Shown: positions 16,602 through 25,167, counted from the first letter of the stretch. The stretch is 26,043 nt of DNA from Bacteroidetes bacterium UBA2234 (GCA_002347985.1 DDYM01000061.1:1-26043), one strand, 5' to 3'. Numbers and translations: made by a program. Notes: generated by a model not told the origin, from the sequence alone.

Positions 16602-16632
16602 TAATCGCGTATTGCAAATATACGAACGATTA
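16602..16632. promoter_or_regulatory. Palindromic candidate operator covering the arsR promoter
   Basis: Left arm TAATCGCGTAT (16602-16612) and right arm ATACG-aa-CGATTA (16620-16632) are complementary over 11 bases, apart from a 2-base insertion in the right arm. Seven bases (TGCAAAT) lie between them. An exact TAnnTTTG -7 element (TATATTTG, minus strand, 16622-16615) is inside the palindrome, with a TTG 16 bases further upstream on that strand. A protein bound here would block RNA polymerase, which fits autorepression by the ArsR protein encoded 12 bases away. Confidence 0.6.
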
Positions 16633-16654
16633 TTATCGCAAAAGAACTATGGAA

Positions 16655-17284
16655 TTAAATGATATCGATAAGTTTGTGAAAGGGCTTTCTAACTTTATTA
16701 GCAGAAGCCAAAGGGTCGATATTTGCATCGCGATATCCCAAAGCCAATATCACTGAAGCGTGTAAATCGTGTTTTTCAAGTTCTAAAATTGAATTTACCG
16801 CTTCGGCAGAAAAGCCTTCCATGGGTGTTGCATCAATTTGCTGACTTGCGGCAGAAACCATGGCAGTTCCCAATGCGATATAGGTCTGTTTGCTTGCCCA
16901 AAGTTGAATTTCTTCTGGACTTTGTTTAGATAAATAGCCCAAAACCATTGATCTAAAACCGGTCAAGGATTCTACTGCAACACCGCGGGTTTCTGCGATA
17001 AGTGCCATGTAGTCGTCTACTTTTGATTCGGTGACTGATTTCCAAGAGGCAAATACAACAATGTGTGAAGCTTCAATGGACTGAGGTTGATTGTTTAATG
17101 CGGGTTTTAATTGCTCGCGTAATTCCTTGTTTTCAATTACAAATACATGAAAAGGTTGAATTCCAAGTGAAGTAGGAGTGAGTCGGATCGATTCAAGAAT
17201 GTCATTTAATGAAGATTCAGGAATGGTTTGTCCGTTATAACGTTTTGTAGCGTATCGCCAGTTGAGATGTTGATTGATTGACAT
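16655..17284 (-). CDS. NfsB-like NAD(P)H nitroreductase (FMN flavoprotein)
   Basis: The 209-residue protein belongs to the oxygen-insensitive nitroreductase family, FMN enzymes that reduce nitro compounds or quinones with NAD(P)H. LNWRYATKRYNGQ (8-20) gives the Arg and Lys residues that bind FMN phosphate. LTPTSLGIQPFHVFVIEN is the substrate/FMN strand region, and YIALGTAMVSAASQQIDATPMEGF is the typical NfsB helix and loop. It ends with LGYRDANIDPLASANKVRKP, which includes the conserved C-terminal Lys/Arg phosphate contact. An exact -7 element, TAAATTTG (17297-17290, minus), ends 5 bases before the ATG, though no TTG is found at normal spacing. The physiological substrate is unknown. The arsR gene lies 64 bases downstream and may be partly cotranscribed. 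Confidence 0.92.
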   Translation of the reverse strand: MSINQHLNWRYATKRYNGQTIPESSLNDILESIRLTPTSLGIQPFHVFVIENKELREQLKPALNNQPQSIEASHIVVFASWKSVTESKVDDYMALIAETRGVAVESLTGFRSMVLGYLSKQSPEEIQLWASKQTYIALGTAMVSAASQQIDATPMEGFSAEAVNSILELEKHDLHASVILALGYRDANIDPLASANKVRKPFHKLIDII

Positions 17285-17428
17285 TGCTGCAAATTTACAA
17301 CAGTATGGAGGGAATTCTGTTGGATTTTTGCTTGTTTATTTCAGGAGATTTGGCATTGATATTCAATCAAATAGTCATGTTTCGTTTCTACAGCGTGAAA
17401 AAACTCAATTTATTTAAGCAGTAATGCT

Positions 17429-17457
17429 TTGAAAATTGAATAATTGTGCTAATTTTG
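17429..17457 (+). promoter_or_regulatory. Bacteroidota-type promoter of tRNA-Val
   Basis: TTG (17429-17431, inside CTTTG) and TAATTTTG (17450-17457) are separated by 18 bases, an exact match to the TTTG / TAnnTTTG consensus. The -7 element ends 26 bases before the mature tRNA 5' end, leaving a short leader for RNase P. This is the best promoter in the window. The rest of 17285-17428 holds no gene I can support. Confidence 0.75.
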
Positions 17458-17483
17458 CAGTCCCGTTAACAACAACAGGAAAT

Positions 17484-17558
17484 GGGAGTTTAGCTCAGCT
17501 GGTTCAGAGCATCTGCCTTACAAGCAGAGGGTCGGGGGTTCGAATCCCTCAACTCCCA
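17484..17558 (+). tRNA. tRNA-Val, anticodon TAC
   Basis: A full cloverleaf is visible. The acceptor stem GGGAGTT (17484-17490) pairs with AACTCCC (17551-17557), and the D stem is GCTC/GAGC. The anticodon stem TCTGC/GCAGA encloses loop CTTACAA with anticodon TAC at 17519-17521. The T stem GGGGG/CCCTC encloses TTCGAAT, and the discriminator is A. The gene is 75 bases, with no encoded CCA (CGA follows). It reads GUA and wobble-related valine codons. Confidence 0.97.
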
Positions 17559-17560
17559 CG

Positions 17561-17591
17561 AAAAGCCTCGAAGAAATTTGGGGCTTTTTTT
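17561..17591 (+). terminator. Rho-independent terminator after tRNA-Val
   Basis: AAAAGCCTC (17561-17569) pairs with GGGGCTTTT (17580-17588, one G-U), a 9-bp stem with a 10-base loop, followed by more T residues to 17591. It starts 3 bases after the tRNA, closing a one-gene unit. From here to 17742 I see no further feature. Confidence 0.85.
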
Positions 17592-17742
17592 ATGCTTTCA
17601 TTTATTGTTCGTAGGTTTTCTATCCAAAGGAATCGCAGCACTTCGGTATTCAGGATTATCGCAACATGGATATTTGATTTTTAAGGTTTATTGCAACTTC
17701 ATTTTGTAGATTAATTGTTGGTGGGGGATATTCGAGAATGGA

Positions 17743-17750
17743 TAACTTCG
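17743..17750 (+). promoter_or_regulatory. TAACTTCG candidate -7 element for the M42 peptidase operon
   Basis: TAACTTCG is a one-mismatch form of TAnnTTTG, ending 4 bases before the ATG at 17755. A TTG lies 22 bases upstream of it. If used, the transcript would start at about the A of the start codon. Confidence 0.35.
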
Positions 17751-17754
17751 CATT

Positions 17755-18822
17755 ATGAGAGATGAATCAAAAGCATTCCTAGAAAAATACTTGAACAATG
17801 TTAGTCCAACTGGATTTGAACATTCGGGTCAATCGATTTGGTTGGATTATATCAAGCCGTATATTCAAGAATCTCTGGTAGACACCTATGGTACTGCCGT
17901 TGGCGTTGTAAATCCGGGTCAACCCTATAAAGTTGTACTAGAGGCCCATGCGGATGAAATCTCTTGGTTTGTGAATTATATAACGGATGACGGTTACCTG
18001 TATGTCATTCGAAATGGTGGCTCCGACTTCCAAATTGCTCCTTCGATGCGATGCAATATCCATTGTGAAGGCGGACAAATCGTAAAAGGTGTATTCGGTT
18101 GGCCTGCAATTCATGTAAGAACCGATAAAAACCCAGACGCAAAACAAGAAAATATCTTCATTGATTTGGGCTGCTCTTCAAAGGCGGAAGTTGAAGCTTT
18201 GGGCGTTCATGTAGGCGCAGTTGCTGTGTTTGAGGCCGATTGCTTTTGGTTGAATGAGAATTATTTGGTGGGTAGGGCGCTCGACAATCGCATGGGTGGT
18301 TTTATGATCGCGGAAGTGGCAAGGTTGTTATCTGAAAAAGGCGATAAAATACCATTTACATTGTATCTAGTGAATAGCGTACAAGAAGAAATTGGCTTGC
18401 GTGGGGCGGAGATGATTTCAAGACGACTTCAGCCGGATGTTGCAATTGTTACTGATGTAACCCATGATACGCACTCGCCGTTGTACAATAAGAAGATTCA
18501 AGGTGATTGTAAGTGTGGCAAAGGAGCGGTTGTTACCTACGGGCCAGCTGTTCAGAACAATCTGTTGCAACTCATTATCGGTGTGGCAAAAGACAATGAA
18601 ATCGCTATACAAAGAAATGCAGTGAGCAGAAGTACTGGTACCGATACGGATTCATTTGCCTATTCGGGCATGGGAGTGGCTTCGGCATTGATCTCTCTGC
18701 CTTTGAAGTATATGCATACCACAGTTGAAACGGTGCATCAGTCCGATATTGAGAGCTGCATTCAATTGATGTATCATTCCGTGAAAACTCTTAAAGCCGG
18801 ACAACAGTTCAACTATCTGTAA
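17755..18822 (+). CDS. M42 family metallo-aminopeptidase
   Basis: This cytosolic two-metal aminopeptidase (355 residues) belongs to the glutamyl-aminopeptidase/endoglucanase-like M42 family, which usually forms 12-subunit shells and trims short peptides. All metal and catalytic residues are visible: His65 and Asp67 in LEAHADEIS, the bridging Asp177 in ALDNRMGG, Glu211-Glu212 in SVQEEIGLRGA, Asp234 in VTDVTHD and His321 in KYMHTTVE. Length is typical. It has no signal peptide. The downstream acyltransferase begins 3 bases later, so they form an operon, though no functional tie is obvious. Older annotations call relatives CelM or endoglucanase; peptidase is the better call. Confidence 0.95.
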   Translation: MRDESKAFLEKYLNNVSPTGFEHSGQSIWLDYIKPYIQESLVDTYGTAVGVVNPGQPYKVVLEAHADEISWFVNYITDDGYLYVIRNGGSDFQIAPSMRCNIHCEGGQIVKGVFGWPAIHVRTDKNPDAKQENIFIDLGCSSKAEVEALGVHVGAVAVFEADCFWLNENYLVGRALDNRMGGFMIAEVARLLSEKGDKIPFTLYLVNSVQEEIGLRGAEMISRRLQPDVAIVTDVTHDTHSPLYNKKIQGDCKCGKGAVVTYGPAVQNNLLQLIIGVAKDNEIAIQRNAVSRSTGTDTDSFAYSGMGVASALISLPLKYMHTTVETVHQSDIESCIQLMYHSVKTLKAGQQFNYL

Positions 18823-18825
18823 GCC

Positions 18826-19737
18826 ATGCAATTACTCACCATGAAGCGAATCCCCGTCCCTAAGGGAAGCACGGCGTTTAAATACCTTGCTTGGCCTTGG
18901 TTGAAATTGGTTTCGCTCATGCCTTTTTGGGTGCTGTATGGGATTTCAAATGGTATTCGATTTTTGCTTTACCATGTTGTTGGATATCGTGTGAAAGTGG
19001 TTCGCAATAACTTAAAAAATAGCTTTCCCCACCTGACGGATTCTGAGAGGAAAGGTATCGAAAAAAAGTACTATAGTCATTTATCGGATTTGTTCGTTGA
19101 AACCATTAAGGGTATGTCGATTTCGGAAAGTGAAATGCGAAAACGAATGGTAAATGTAGACCAACACGAATACGACAATTTGTTTAAGGATGGCAAAAGC
19201 GCGATTATCGTGATGAGTCACTGCGGCAACTGGGAATGGATTTGTTTGATGTCGCAAATTGTATGTCAGCAAAGAGTACAATGTCTATATAAAACCCTGA
19301 GCAACCCTGGCTTTGATCGACTCATGTTTTTGGTTCGATCCAAATTTGGAGCAAGTCCAATACCCATGGAACAAACCCTCAGAGTTTTAGACGCAAACAA
19401 AGAGGTTGTAACGGTAAATGCTTTTATTGGTGATCAAAATCCGAGTTCTAGCAAAGGTGCCGCATGGGTGAGTTTTTTAGGACAGGACACAGCCTTTATG
19501 ATGGGTGCGGAAAAAATTGCGAGAAAATTGGATTGGCCCGTGTATTACTTGAGTTCGTCCAAAATCAAAAGAGGGTACTATCAAGCCCATACTGTTCCGA
19601 TTTGTTTGAATCCCAAGTCAACCAAGGATGGAGAAATTACCCAATTAATCGCCAATCACACTGAGAAAGAGATACTAAATCAGCCTCATATTTGGCTGTG
19701 GAGCCATCGAAGATGGAAGCATAAAAAAGTGGACTGA
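18826..19737 (+). CDS. LpxL/HtrB-like lysophospholipid or lipid A acyltransferase
   Basis: The 303-residue inner-membrane protein resembles late acyltransferases that add a secondary acyl chain to lipid A. The N-terminus has hydrophobic segments (about 18-55, LVSLMPFWVLYGISNGIRFLL). VVRNNLKNSFP is the typical entry segment. The catalytic HX4E motif is HCGNWE at His132-Glu137, and QNPSSSKGAAWVSFLG with GAEKIARKL matches the later conserved blocks (FGxxA and ARK). WLWSHRRWKHK near the end is the family's terminal signature. Two Met codons are possible (18826 and 18841); the first sits 3 bases after the M42 gene. In Bacteroidota some relatives act on aminolipids instead, so the exact acceptor is open. 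Confidence 0.9.
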   Translation: MQLLTMKRIPVPKGSTAFKYLAWPWLKLVSLMPFWVLYGISNGIRFLLYHVVGYRVKVVRNNLKNSFPHLTDSERKGIEKKYYSHLSDLFVETIKGMSISESEMRKRMVNVDQHEYDNLFKDGKSAIIVMSHCGNWEWICLMSQIVCQQRVQCLYKTLSNPGFDRLMFLVRSKFGASPIPMEQTLRVLDANKEVVTVNAFIGDQNPSSSKGAAWVSFLGQDTAFMMGAEKIARKLDWPVYYLSSSKIKRGYYQAHTVPICLNPKSTKDGEITQLIANHTEKEILNQPHIWLWSHRRWKHKKVD

Positions 19738-19766
19738 TTTATTTGATTAATTGTTTAAGTAGCGAT

Positions 19767-19797
19767 ATTCAATCTTCTGATTTTTAATTGATTGAAT
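19767..19797. terminator. Weak AT-rich hairpin between convergent genes
   Basis: ATTCAATC (19767-19774) and GATTGAAT (19790-19797) form an 8-bp stem with a 15-base loop holding TTTTT (19781-19785). It lies between the acyltransferase and rqcH stops and touches the rqcH stop codon. It may serve as a weak two-way terminator, but the stem is AT-rich and lacks a flanking U-tract. Confidence 0.3.
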
Positions 19798-21188
19798 CAT
19801 TTGATAAATGCATCGATAATCTCTTCTTTCATCACATTTACTTCCCCAAAAGCAGCATTTTTTGGTTTAGAAACAAATTTTCGTAACGTTGCGATTACTG
19901 GAACTACCTGTTGCGTTTTCGCTTTGGAATTTTTCGCCGCCTGTTGTGCCGCAAATTCAATTACCGCTTGAGGAAACTCTGCGCCTTTTTTGCGTAAAAC
20001 GACATGCGAGCCAGCAACATCCTTCGCGTGTAACCAAAGATCATTTTTCTGACATAGTTTGAGCATTTGGTCGTTTGCCTTGTTGTTCTTTCCTATCCAA
20101 ATTGTAAAGCCTTGAAATTCAACAATTTTATAGGGTAGGGTGTCGGGTTGTTTCGCCTCTGGTTTGGCAATATTGGATTTTTGTAGAGGCTTTAACGACT
20201 TAAATTCTTTGGCGTCTTGTGCGGATTGTAGTGAATTTTCCAATTGAGCCAAAGCTGCCTCCGTAGTTTTTACCTGCTCTTGTAATTTTGATATTTCTAT
20301 GAATTCATTTTTGGCTTTGCCATAATACTTCTTGGCATTTTCAGCCGCATTGAGCTCGGGATTTAGCTTGATCCAAATGCGTTGGTCGGTATAGTAATCT
20401 GTGATAAGCGCCTTGGTAAGACCTGGTTTAATAGAATGAGCATTCGTTAAAATCAAATCGCCTAGCTCTTTGTTACTCCTGCGATTCTCAATGTCCCCAA
20501 GTCGTCTTTTCGCCTCACTTAATATCTTTTTTAGGTGCTTAATCTTTTTTTCGAGATTGTTCGTGATGTTCTGCTTGGTCTGTTCGAAGTAGTATTTTCT
20601 AATAAACTGCAGTTGCGCATCCACCAAGTTCGGAATTGAAAACGATTGGTCACCTATCATTGTGGGGGTGATACGTGTGCCATCGTTGAGTGTGATAGTT
20701 TGAGCCTCTGCCAAAGGTTCAAATTCTCCGTGATTTTCATGGATGTCGGGATATTGAAATTCCCAATCGGATTTTTGCGATAATCTAAATATTTGCAGTG
20801 TCTCCTCGGATTGTGGTTTTCTTAAAAGCACATTGCCATACTTTCCAAACCCCTTTAGCCATAACTCCATTCGATTGCTAAAGACAATACAAATCCAGCG
20901 ATCTGCCGGGTTATTTACAATCCTAAAAATGGGTTGATTTTCGATTTCTTTAAATTGAACAATTCCTTTGCGGTAATCCAAACTGTCAAAAACGCGATCG
21001 CTTGTCAATATCATCAAATGGCCATCTAGAAATTTGATTTCTAGGGTGATATGAGCGTTGCTGTTGCTCGCAAACCGAAGGTAAAGTGTGTCTTTGTCAA
21101 AGCTGATACCTCCTTCAAAACAACCCCCACTCAGTGCTTGTCGCAAATGGTCTGCCCATGCATTGTAAATCCAATTCGCGCTAAACAT
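19797..21188 (-). CDS. rqcH: RqcH / NFACT family ribosome quality control protein
   Basis: RqcH binds the stalled 50S subunit carrying peptidyl-tRNA and recruits tRNA-Ala to add C-terminal alanine tails that mark the chain for degradation. The 463 residues show a shortened NFACT-N domain (1-150) with the Asp-Arg pair of NNPADRWICIVF (Asp96-Arg97), matching the tRNA-recruiting DR pair near 97-98 of Bacillus RqcH. Long charged coiled-coil helices (about 195-330, KKIKHLKKILSEAKRR and onward) follow. The NFACT-R domain (353-445) carries QKNDLWLHAKDVAGSHVVLR. It is shorter than the Bacillus protein (about 570), mainly in the middle and C-terminal parts. It begins 20 bases after the type B T9SS gene and is probably cotranscribed with it. 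Confidence 0.93.
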   Translation of the reverse strand: MFSANWIYNAWADHLRQALSGGCFEGGISFDKDTLYLRFASNSNAHITLEIKFLDGHLMILTSDRVFDSLDYRKGIVQFKEIENQPIFRIVNNPADRWICIVFSNRMELWLKGFGKYGNVLLRKPQSEETLQIFRLSQKSDWEFQYPDIHENHGEFEPLAEAQTITLNDGTRITPTMIGDQSFSIPNLVDAQLQFIRKYYFEQTKQNITNNLEKKIKHLKKILSEAKRRLGDIENRRSNKELGDLILTNAHSIKPGLTKALITDYYTDQRIWIKLNPELNAAENAKKYYGKAKNEFIEISKLQEQVKTTEAALAQLENSLQSAQDAKEFKSLKPLQKSNIAKPEAKQPDTLPYKIVEFQGFTIWIGKNNKANDQMLKLCQKNDLWLHAKDVAGSHVVLRKKGAEFPQAVIEFAAQQAAKNSKAKTQQVVPVIATLRKFVSKPKNAAFGEVNVMKEEIIDAFIK

Positions 21189-21208
21189 TTGGCGAATTTC
21201 GTGAATAA

Positions 21209-24200
21209 TTATGACTTGGGTCGTAACAATGTGACCGAGGTGGACAAAACTCGCTTTGATTGATGGTTTCCTTTGAATTTAACTACCACTGCATAAACAC
21301 CCTCAGGACAAGGTTTGCCTGCGGATTCACCATTCCATCGCGTGTTTAAATCGGTGCTTTCGAATACTACTTCACCCCAACGATTGATTATGTAAACCGT
21401 AGATTCTGTTGCTCCATAAAGCCTACAATCCAATTCATCATTGATTCCATCGCCATTGGGCGAAAAAGCATTAGGAAGAAAAGCAAAAATCGTATCGTGG
21501 TAACAAACATCTTCCCAAGCCGTGTCTTTACATCCTCCCTCGTTTTCAATGGAAAGCATCACATGGTACATGGTTTGAAGTCCATCGAATGTGTGGGTGG
21601 GATTCGATGCAGGGTCAAATAAATTGTTTTTGCCATCGCCCCAATGCCACGTTCCTCGCGTACCACCAATACTTTGATTGAAAAAAGTTGCCGTTTGATC
21701 TAGCGGTGTGAGGCAATTGGTGTTGGTGCTTTTTTGAATTGAAAATCCCGCTTGTATGGCTTGATACCCCGGAATTTCAATGGTGGTATCGCCATAACAA
21801 CCGGTTTTGGTATCGGTAATGGTTGCGCGATATCGGTTGTCTGCCGGAGCAAACAATGTGTCCTTTTTGTAATTTGGATCGTGAGACCAGGTGTTTTTGA
21901 ATGGATTGCCGTTGCCGAGTTTTATGAGTGCCCATCCATCCAAACCTCGACAAACAGTGTCACTTATGGTTGCAGAAACCCAAACCCTGGGGTGTACTAC
22001 GATTTTTGCCGTGTCTGATACATTGTCGGAGCAACCGTCGCTGCCTGTGATAATCAAATTGCCGCTTTTATTGCCGATGTAAAACGTCTTTAAGCCCGTT
22101 TGGCCGTGAGACCAACTGATTTTCTGATTCGCCACAATTCCACCACTGATAGATGCATTTAAAGTAACAATGCTGCCATAGCATACACTGTCTTTTTGAG
22201 GTGTCACCGAGACGCTGAGTGGCGTATTGACTACGAAAGCCATGCTGTCTTTGGTTGCACATGCATTGATATTGATTGCGTAATAGAATTTTAAATTGCC
22301 TAGTCTCGCGATTTTTGGATTGATGTTATTGCCAATGACTCCTGTTCCTGTGAAAGTTCCTCCATTGGGTGATGCTTGTAAGGGGAAAAGTGAGTCTTTT
22401 GCACAGTAAAATGTGGGTGAATTAAATCGTATGATTGGAACTGTATCAACAAAAATATTTACCGAATTCAAGCACCCAGTCGAAGCTCGATAACTGATGA
22501 TTTGTTTGCCCTTTCCGGATGTCAATGGCGAAAATAGTCCGCTACTGTTGGTAATTCCATTGCCCCAAAACAGTCCATTTTTATCTTTTTTAAATAATAC
22601 TATAGGTTTACCAATCAGGCAAATAGATGTATCTGTTTGAATGATTGGTTTATCCCTTACTACTACAATCAATGTGTCGTCACATCCTTTGGATGAATAT
22701 CGAATTTTAAAAGTGCCCGGTCCAGTAACCTGAGGGTTGAAATACAATTTTTTCACGATTCCAGGTCCACTCCAAATTCCCCCAGCAATGGTTGTAGATA
22801 CCCCTTTTGCGCTTATCAACGATGTGGTGTCCTCCTTGCAAAAGAAAAGAGTGTCGGGCTTAGTGATTTGATTATCAATAATATAAACGAATTTTCTATC
22901 CTGACACTTGGGTGATGTTAGCACCAATGTGTCGATGTTTGATTTGCCCAACTTCCACCACGATGGATCATAAATATTCCCAACACCTACAATTCCTTTA
23001 CCGGACCAACTATAATTGGCATTGGGTCGAAATGATTTAAGCGTTTGCTTCCCGGCCGAAGGACAAAAGGTGTCGTTCAGCCCTGCATCGCTAGGTAAAA
23101 CAGTTAAGCGGGTAGTGTCTCGACAGCCGTTTTGCGTGATATAGAGAATGTTGTATGTTTTTGGTCCGCCCATCAATGACGGTTCATACGTGCCGTAATA
23201 ATAATTGGTTAAACCCGAAAAATACTGGGGATAGAGACCCAAAGGCGAAAATTTCAATTTGGCATTGACAGCTGATTCACATACCGTATCGAACTTGGGG
23301 ACAACTATTGACTGGACATACACCGTTTTTGTAGAGGTGCATCCTTTCCAAGTGTATGTTAATTGATAGGTTCCTGCTGTATCGGGCTTGAAAATTCCGG
23401 CGGATGTTGTCTTAGGGCCCGACCATGTACCACCTGCGGGACCATACCAATAAAGGGGCAGGGCCGTTTTGCTTGGACAGAACATATTTTCCAAATTCCA
23501 TGGAGCCCAAACCGTTACAACCACAGTGTCTGTGCAGCTTCCGATTTGATACCACACCTTTGTGGGTCCGTATACGGCGCTAGGTCTGAACTCTCCAGTT
23601 AGTCCATTGACGATTCCTGGCCCTTTCCATATTCCACCAGATGGCGTTGCTCTGAGTTTAAAGTTGTTGTTGTAATAGCAAACTTCAGTATCCTGCTGGG
23701 CTGAAGGCGGCGCCAATACTACAATATCGATGGTATCTGAACCTGGTGTGGAACTGCCGTCTTGAACTTTGACGATATATCGCTGATTACTGCTTAAGCA
23801 TCGAGTAAACGGACCTTTGCCGCTCAAGGAAGTTGGTGTCCATGAATAGGTGTATTTACTGCTGTCTCCACCCGTCGCTGTCACAGAGATTTTTACACAA
23901 TCTCCTTTACAAATAGTGTCTTTATCGCTTTTTAGTAATACAACAATAGGGCAATTGGTAATGGCGAATTTATAGGTACTTGAGAGTGGGTAAATGCTAT
24001 CGCAAAAATCTCTGTAGCCGTGTTTGTGTGATAGGGTATACTGTCCGTTTAAGTACAATCCGCTCTGTGTTTTTATTTCGATCAATTGTGTCATCCCCTT
24101 GCTACAATTGATTGCAGTTATCTTTTTGATGCTGGGATTACTTGGGCCAGTTAATGTTGTATTTCCCAAATAAAAAGAGTCGCAGGGCATGGGCTGATCC

Positions 24201-24709
24201 AAAACAAATCGGAAAATTGAATCTTTGCAATTGGGGATAGGTATTGTTGGACTCGGTTGGGAGAACTTTACTGCAACTGGTGTAATCATTGAGATGACAA
24301 CTTGGGCCTTCCATCCACTGCAGGCAATACTCTTGTCTGATTTGAAATGAAGTGTGATGAAACTGTCTTTGGAAACCACGGTTCCCGGACCCGAATTGCC
24401 GCTCCATTTGCCAATCAGCGGGGCGCCGGTGTCCTTGCCATCAAATATTCTCAATACGTCGTTGTCCTTTTCAGTACAGAAACTCGAGAATTTCAATGTG
24501 ATTGATTTGGCTCCAGGAATACTCAGCGTTAATGTAGTGTTCTCGTTGTGGTCATAATCGCTTTTGTTCATTCCACCATCGGAATCCGTGATACTGCCTT
24601 TACAGATGCGAAAACGGCCGTTTTGCTGCTTTATTATTGTTTGTGATTGCAGCAGGGTACAAAACAAAAAGCCAATTGCTAAAGTGATATGTTTTGCCCT
24701 AAAAATCAA
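21209..24709 (-). CDS. Large secreted CUB / Ig-like-repeat / PKD protein with type B T9SS (gliding-type) sorting domain
   Basis: The 1166-residue protein is secreted and probably displayed on the cell surface. Residues 1-23 are a signal peptide (LAIGFLFCTLLQSQT). A CUB-like domain follows (about 30-142: VLRIFDGKDTGAPLIGKWSG, FKSDKSIACSGWKAQV). From about 340 to 830 there are seven Ig-like repeats of 60-80 residues, each with a GG-x-WxGPG-like turn, a later F-x-P and a terminal Cys segment such as GCTSTKTVYV. Two SprB-like segments follow (830-985). A PKD domain (about 987-1070) has WHWGDGKNN, and the end is the type B domain from LPNAFSPNGDGIND (1078-1091) with YIINRWGEVVFES. No ATG precedes the signal peptide in frame. 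The start appears to be TTG at 24709, 8 bases after the lipoprotein stop. It could be an adhesin. Confidence 0.9.
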   Translation of the reverse strand: MIFRAKHITLAIGFLFCTLLQSQTIIKQQNGRFRICKGSITDSDGGMNKSDYDHNENTTLTLSIPGAKSITLKFSSFCTEKDNDVLRIFDGKDTGAPLIGKWSGNSGPGTVVSKDSFITLHFKSDKSIACSGWKAQVVISMITPVAVKFSQPSPTIPIPNCKDSIFRFVLDQPMPCDSFYLGNTTLTGPSNPSIKKITAINCSKGMTQLIEIKTQSGLYLNGQYTLSHKHGYRDFCDSIYPLSSTYKFAITNCPIVVLLKSDKDTICKGDCVKISVTATGGDSSKYTYSWTPTSLSGKGPFTRCLSSNQRYIVKVQDGSSTPGSDTIDIVVLAPPSAQQDTEVCYYNNNFKLRATPSGGIWKGPGIVNGLTGEFRPSAVYGPTKVWYQIGSCTDTVVVTVWAPWNLENMFCPSKTALPLYWYGPAGGTWSGPKTTSAGIFKPDTAGTYQLTYTWKGCTSTKTVYVQSIVVPKFDTVCESAVNAKLKFSPLGLYPQYFSGLTNYYYGTYEPSLMGGPKTYNILYITQNGCRDTTRLTVLPSDAGLNDTFCPSAGKQTLKSFRPNANYSWSGKGIVGVGNIYDPSWWKLGKSNIDTLVLTSPKCQDRKFVYIIDNQITKPDTLFFCKEDTTSLISAKGVSTTIAGGIWSGPGIVKKLYFNPQVTGPGTFKIRYSSKGCDDTLIVVVRDKPIIQTDTSICLIGKPIVLFKKDKNGLFWGNGITNSSGLFSPLTSGKGKQIISYRASTGCLNSVNIFVDTVPIIRFNSPTFYCAKDSLFPLQASPNGGTFTGTGVIGNNINPKIARLGNLKFYYAININACATKDSMAFVVNTPLSVSVTPQKDSVCYGSIVTLNASISGGIVANQKISWSHGQTGLKTFYIGNKSGNLIITGSDGCSDNVSDTAKIVVHPRVWVSATISDTVCRGLDGWALIKLGNGNPFKNTWSHDPNYKKDTLFAPADNRYRATITDTKTGCYGDTTIEIPGYQAIQAGFSIQKSTNTNCLTPLDQTATFFNQSIGGTRGTWHWGDGKNNLFDPASNPTHTFDGLQTMYHVMLSIENEGGCKDTAWEDVCYHDTIFAFLPNAFSPNGDGINDELDCRLYGATESTVYIINRWGEVVFESTDLNTRWNGESAGKPCPEGVYAVVVKFKGNHQSKRVLSTSVTLLRPKS

Positions 24710-24717
24710 AATTTCAA

Positions 24718-25164
24718 TTACTTGGTAATAGAGATTGTTTTGGTCTCCAAGATGTTGCTCCAGTGTTGCATTCGGTCTTTTATCCGAATTTGGAATTTGG
24801 TTGTTTCTGAACTTCCGGCACCCAACAAAAAGACATTTTTCAACGTTACTTTGATCGTGCCATGAATATTGATTTGACTTCCAGCTGGGGCTAGGGGTCT
24901 AACGTGATAGTAATCGGCTTTGGCAAAACGAACATCTTTTATTTCTAATGATAGGGAATCCGCATTATCGTAGCCCAAATCTCCATCTCCATCGACATAA
25001 TCAAATGAAATCACTACCGTGTCCGTAAACTGCTTGAAGGTAGATTGGTTCAAAACGACTTTTGAAATGACGGGCTTGGGGTCGCCAGTGTAAAACCTCT
25101 CCGGTTTACATCCAGAGAACAAAACAATCACAATAACAGTAGAAATGAAGGTTTTCATAGTCAT
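24718..25164 (-). CDS. Small predicted lipoprotein
   Basis: The 148-residue product has a lipoprotein signal peptide, VIVIVLFSGC, with the lipidated Cys at 19, followed by KPERFYTGDPKP. After Cys comes Lys-Pro rather than a clear export signal, so the final membrane is uncertain. The mature part is beta-rich and contains FDYVDGDGDLGYDN (about 54-67), an Asp-rich turn seen in many Bacteroidota lipoproteins and possibly binding calcium. No family with known function is recognised. It begins 3 bases after the upstream cytochrome-like gene and ends 8 bases before the large type B T9SS gene, so these are one operon. Two Met codons are possible (residues 1 and 3). Confidence 0.8.
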   Translation of the reverse strand: MTMKTFISTVIVIVLFSGCKPERFYTGDPKPVISKVVLNQSTFKQFTDTVVISFDYVDGDGDLGYDNADSLSLEIKDVRFAKADYYHVRPLAPAGSQINIHGTIKVTLKNVFLLGAGSSETTKFQIRIKDRMQHWSNILETKTISITK

Positions 25165-25167
25165 ACG

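Noticed and set aside
17378..17425. 15-codon mini-ORF (MFRFYSVKKLNLFKQ) before the tRNA promoter
   Set aside because: Short, with no start signal or conserved feature; chance occurrence in AT-rich DNA is enough.
17436..17684. 82-codon frame through the tRNA-Val gene and its terminator
   Set aside because: It reads through the structured tRNA and the hairpin terminator, so it is not a protein gene.
17755..18822. Annotation as an endoglucanase (CelM)
   Set aside because: All five metal and catalytic residues match M42 aminopeptidases; the cellulase name is a historical misannotation in this family.
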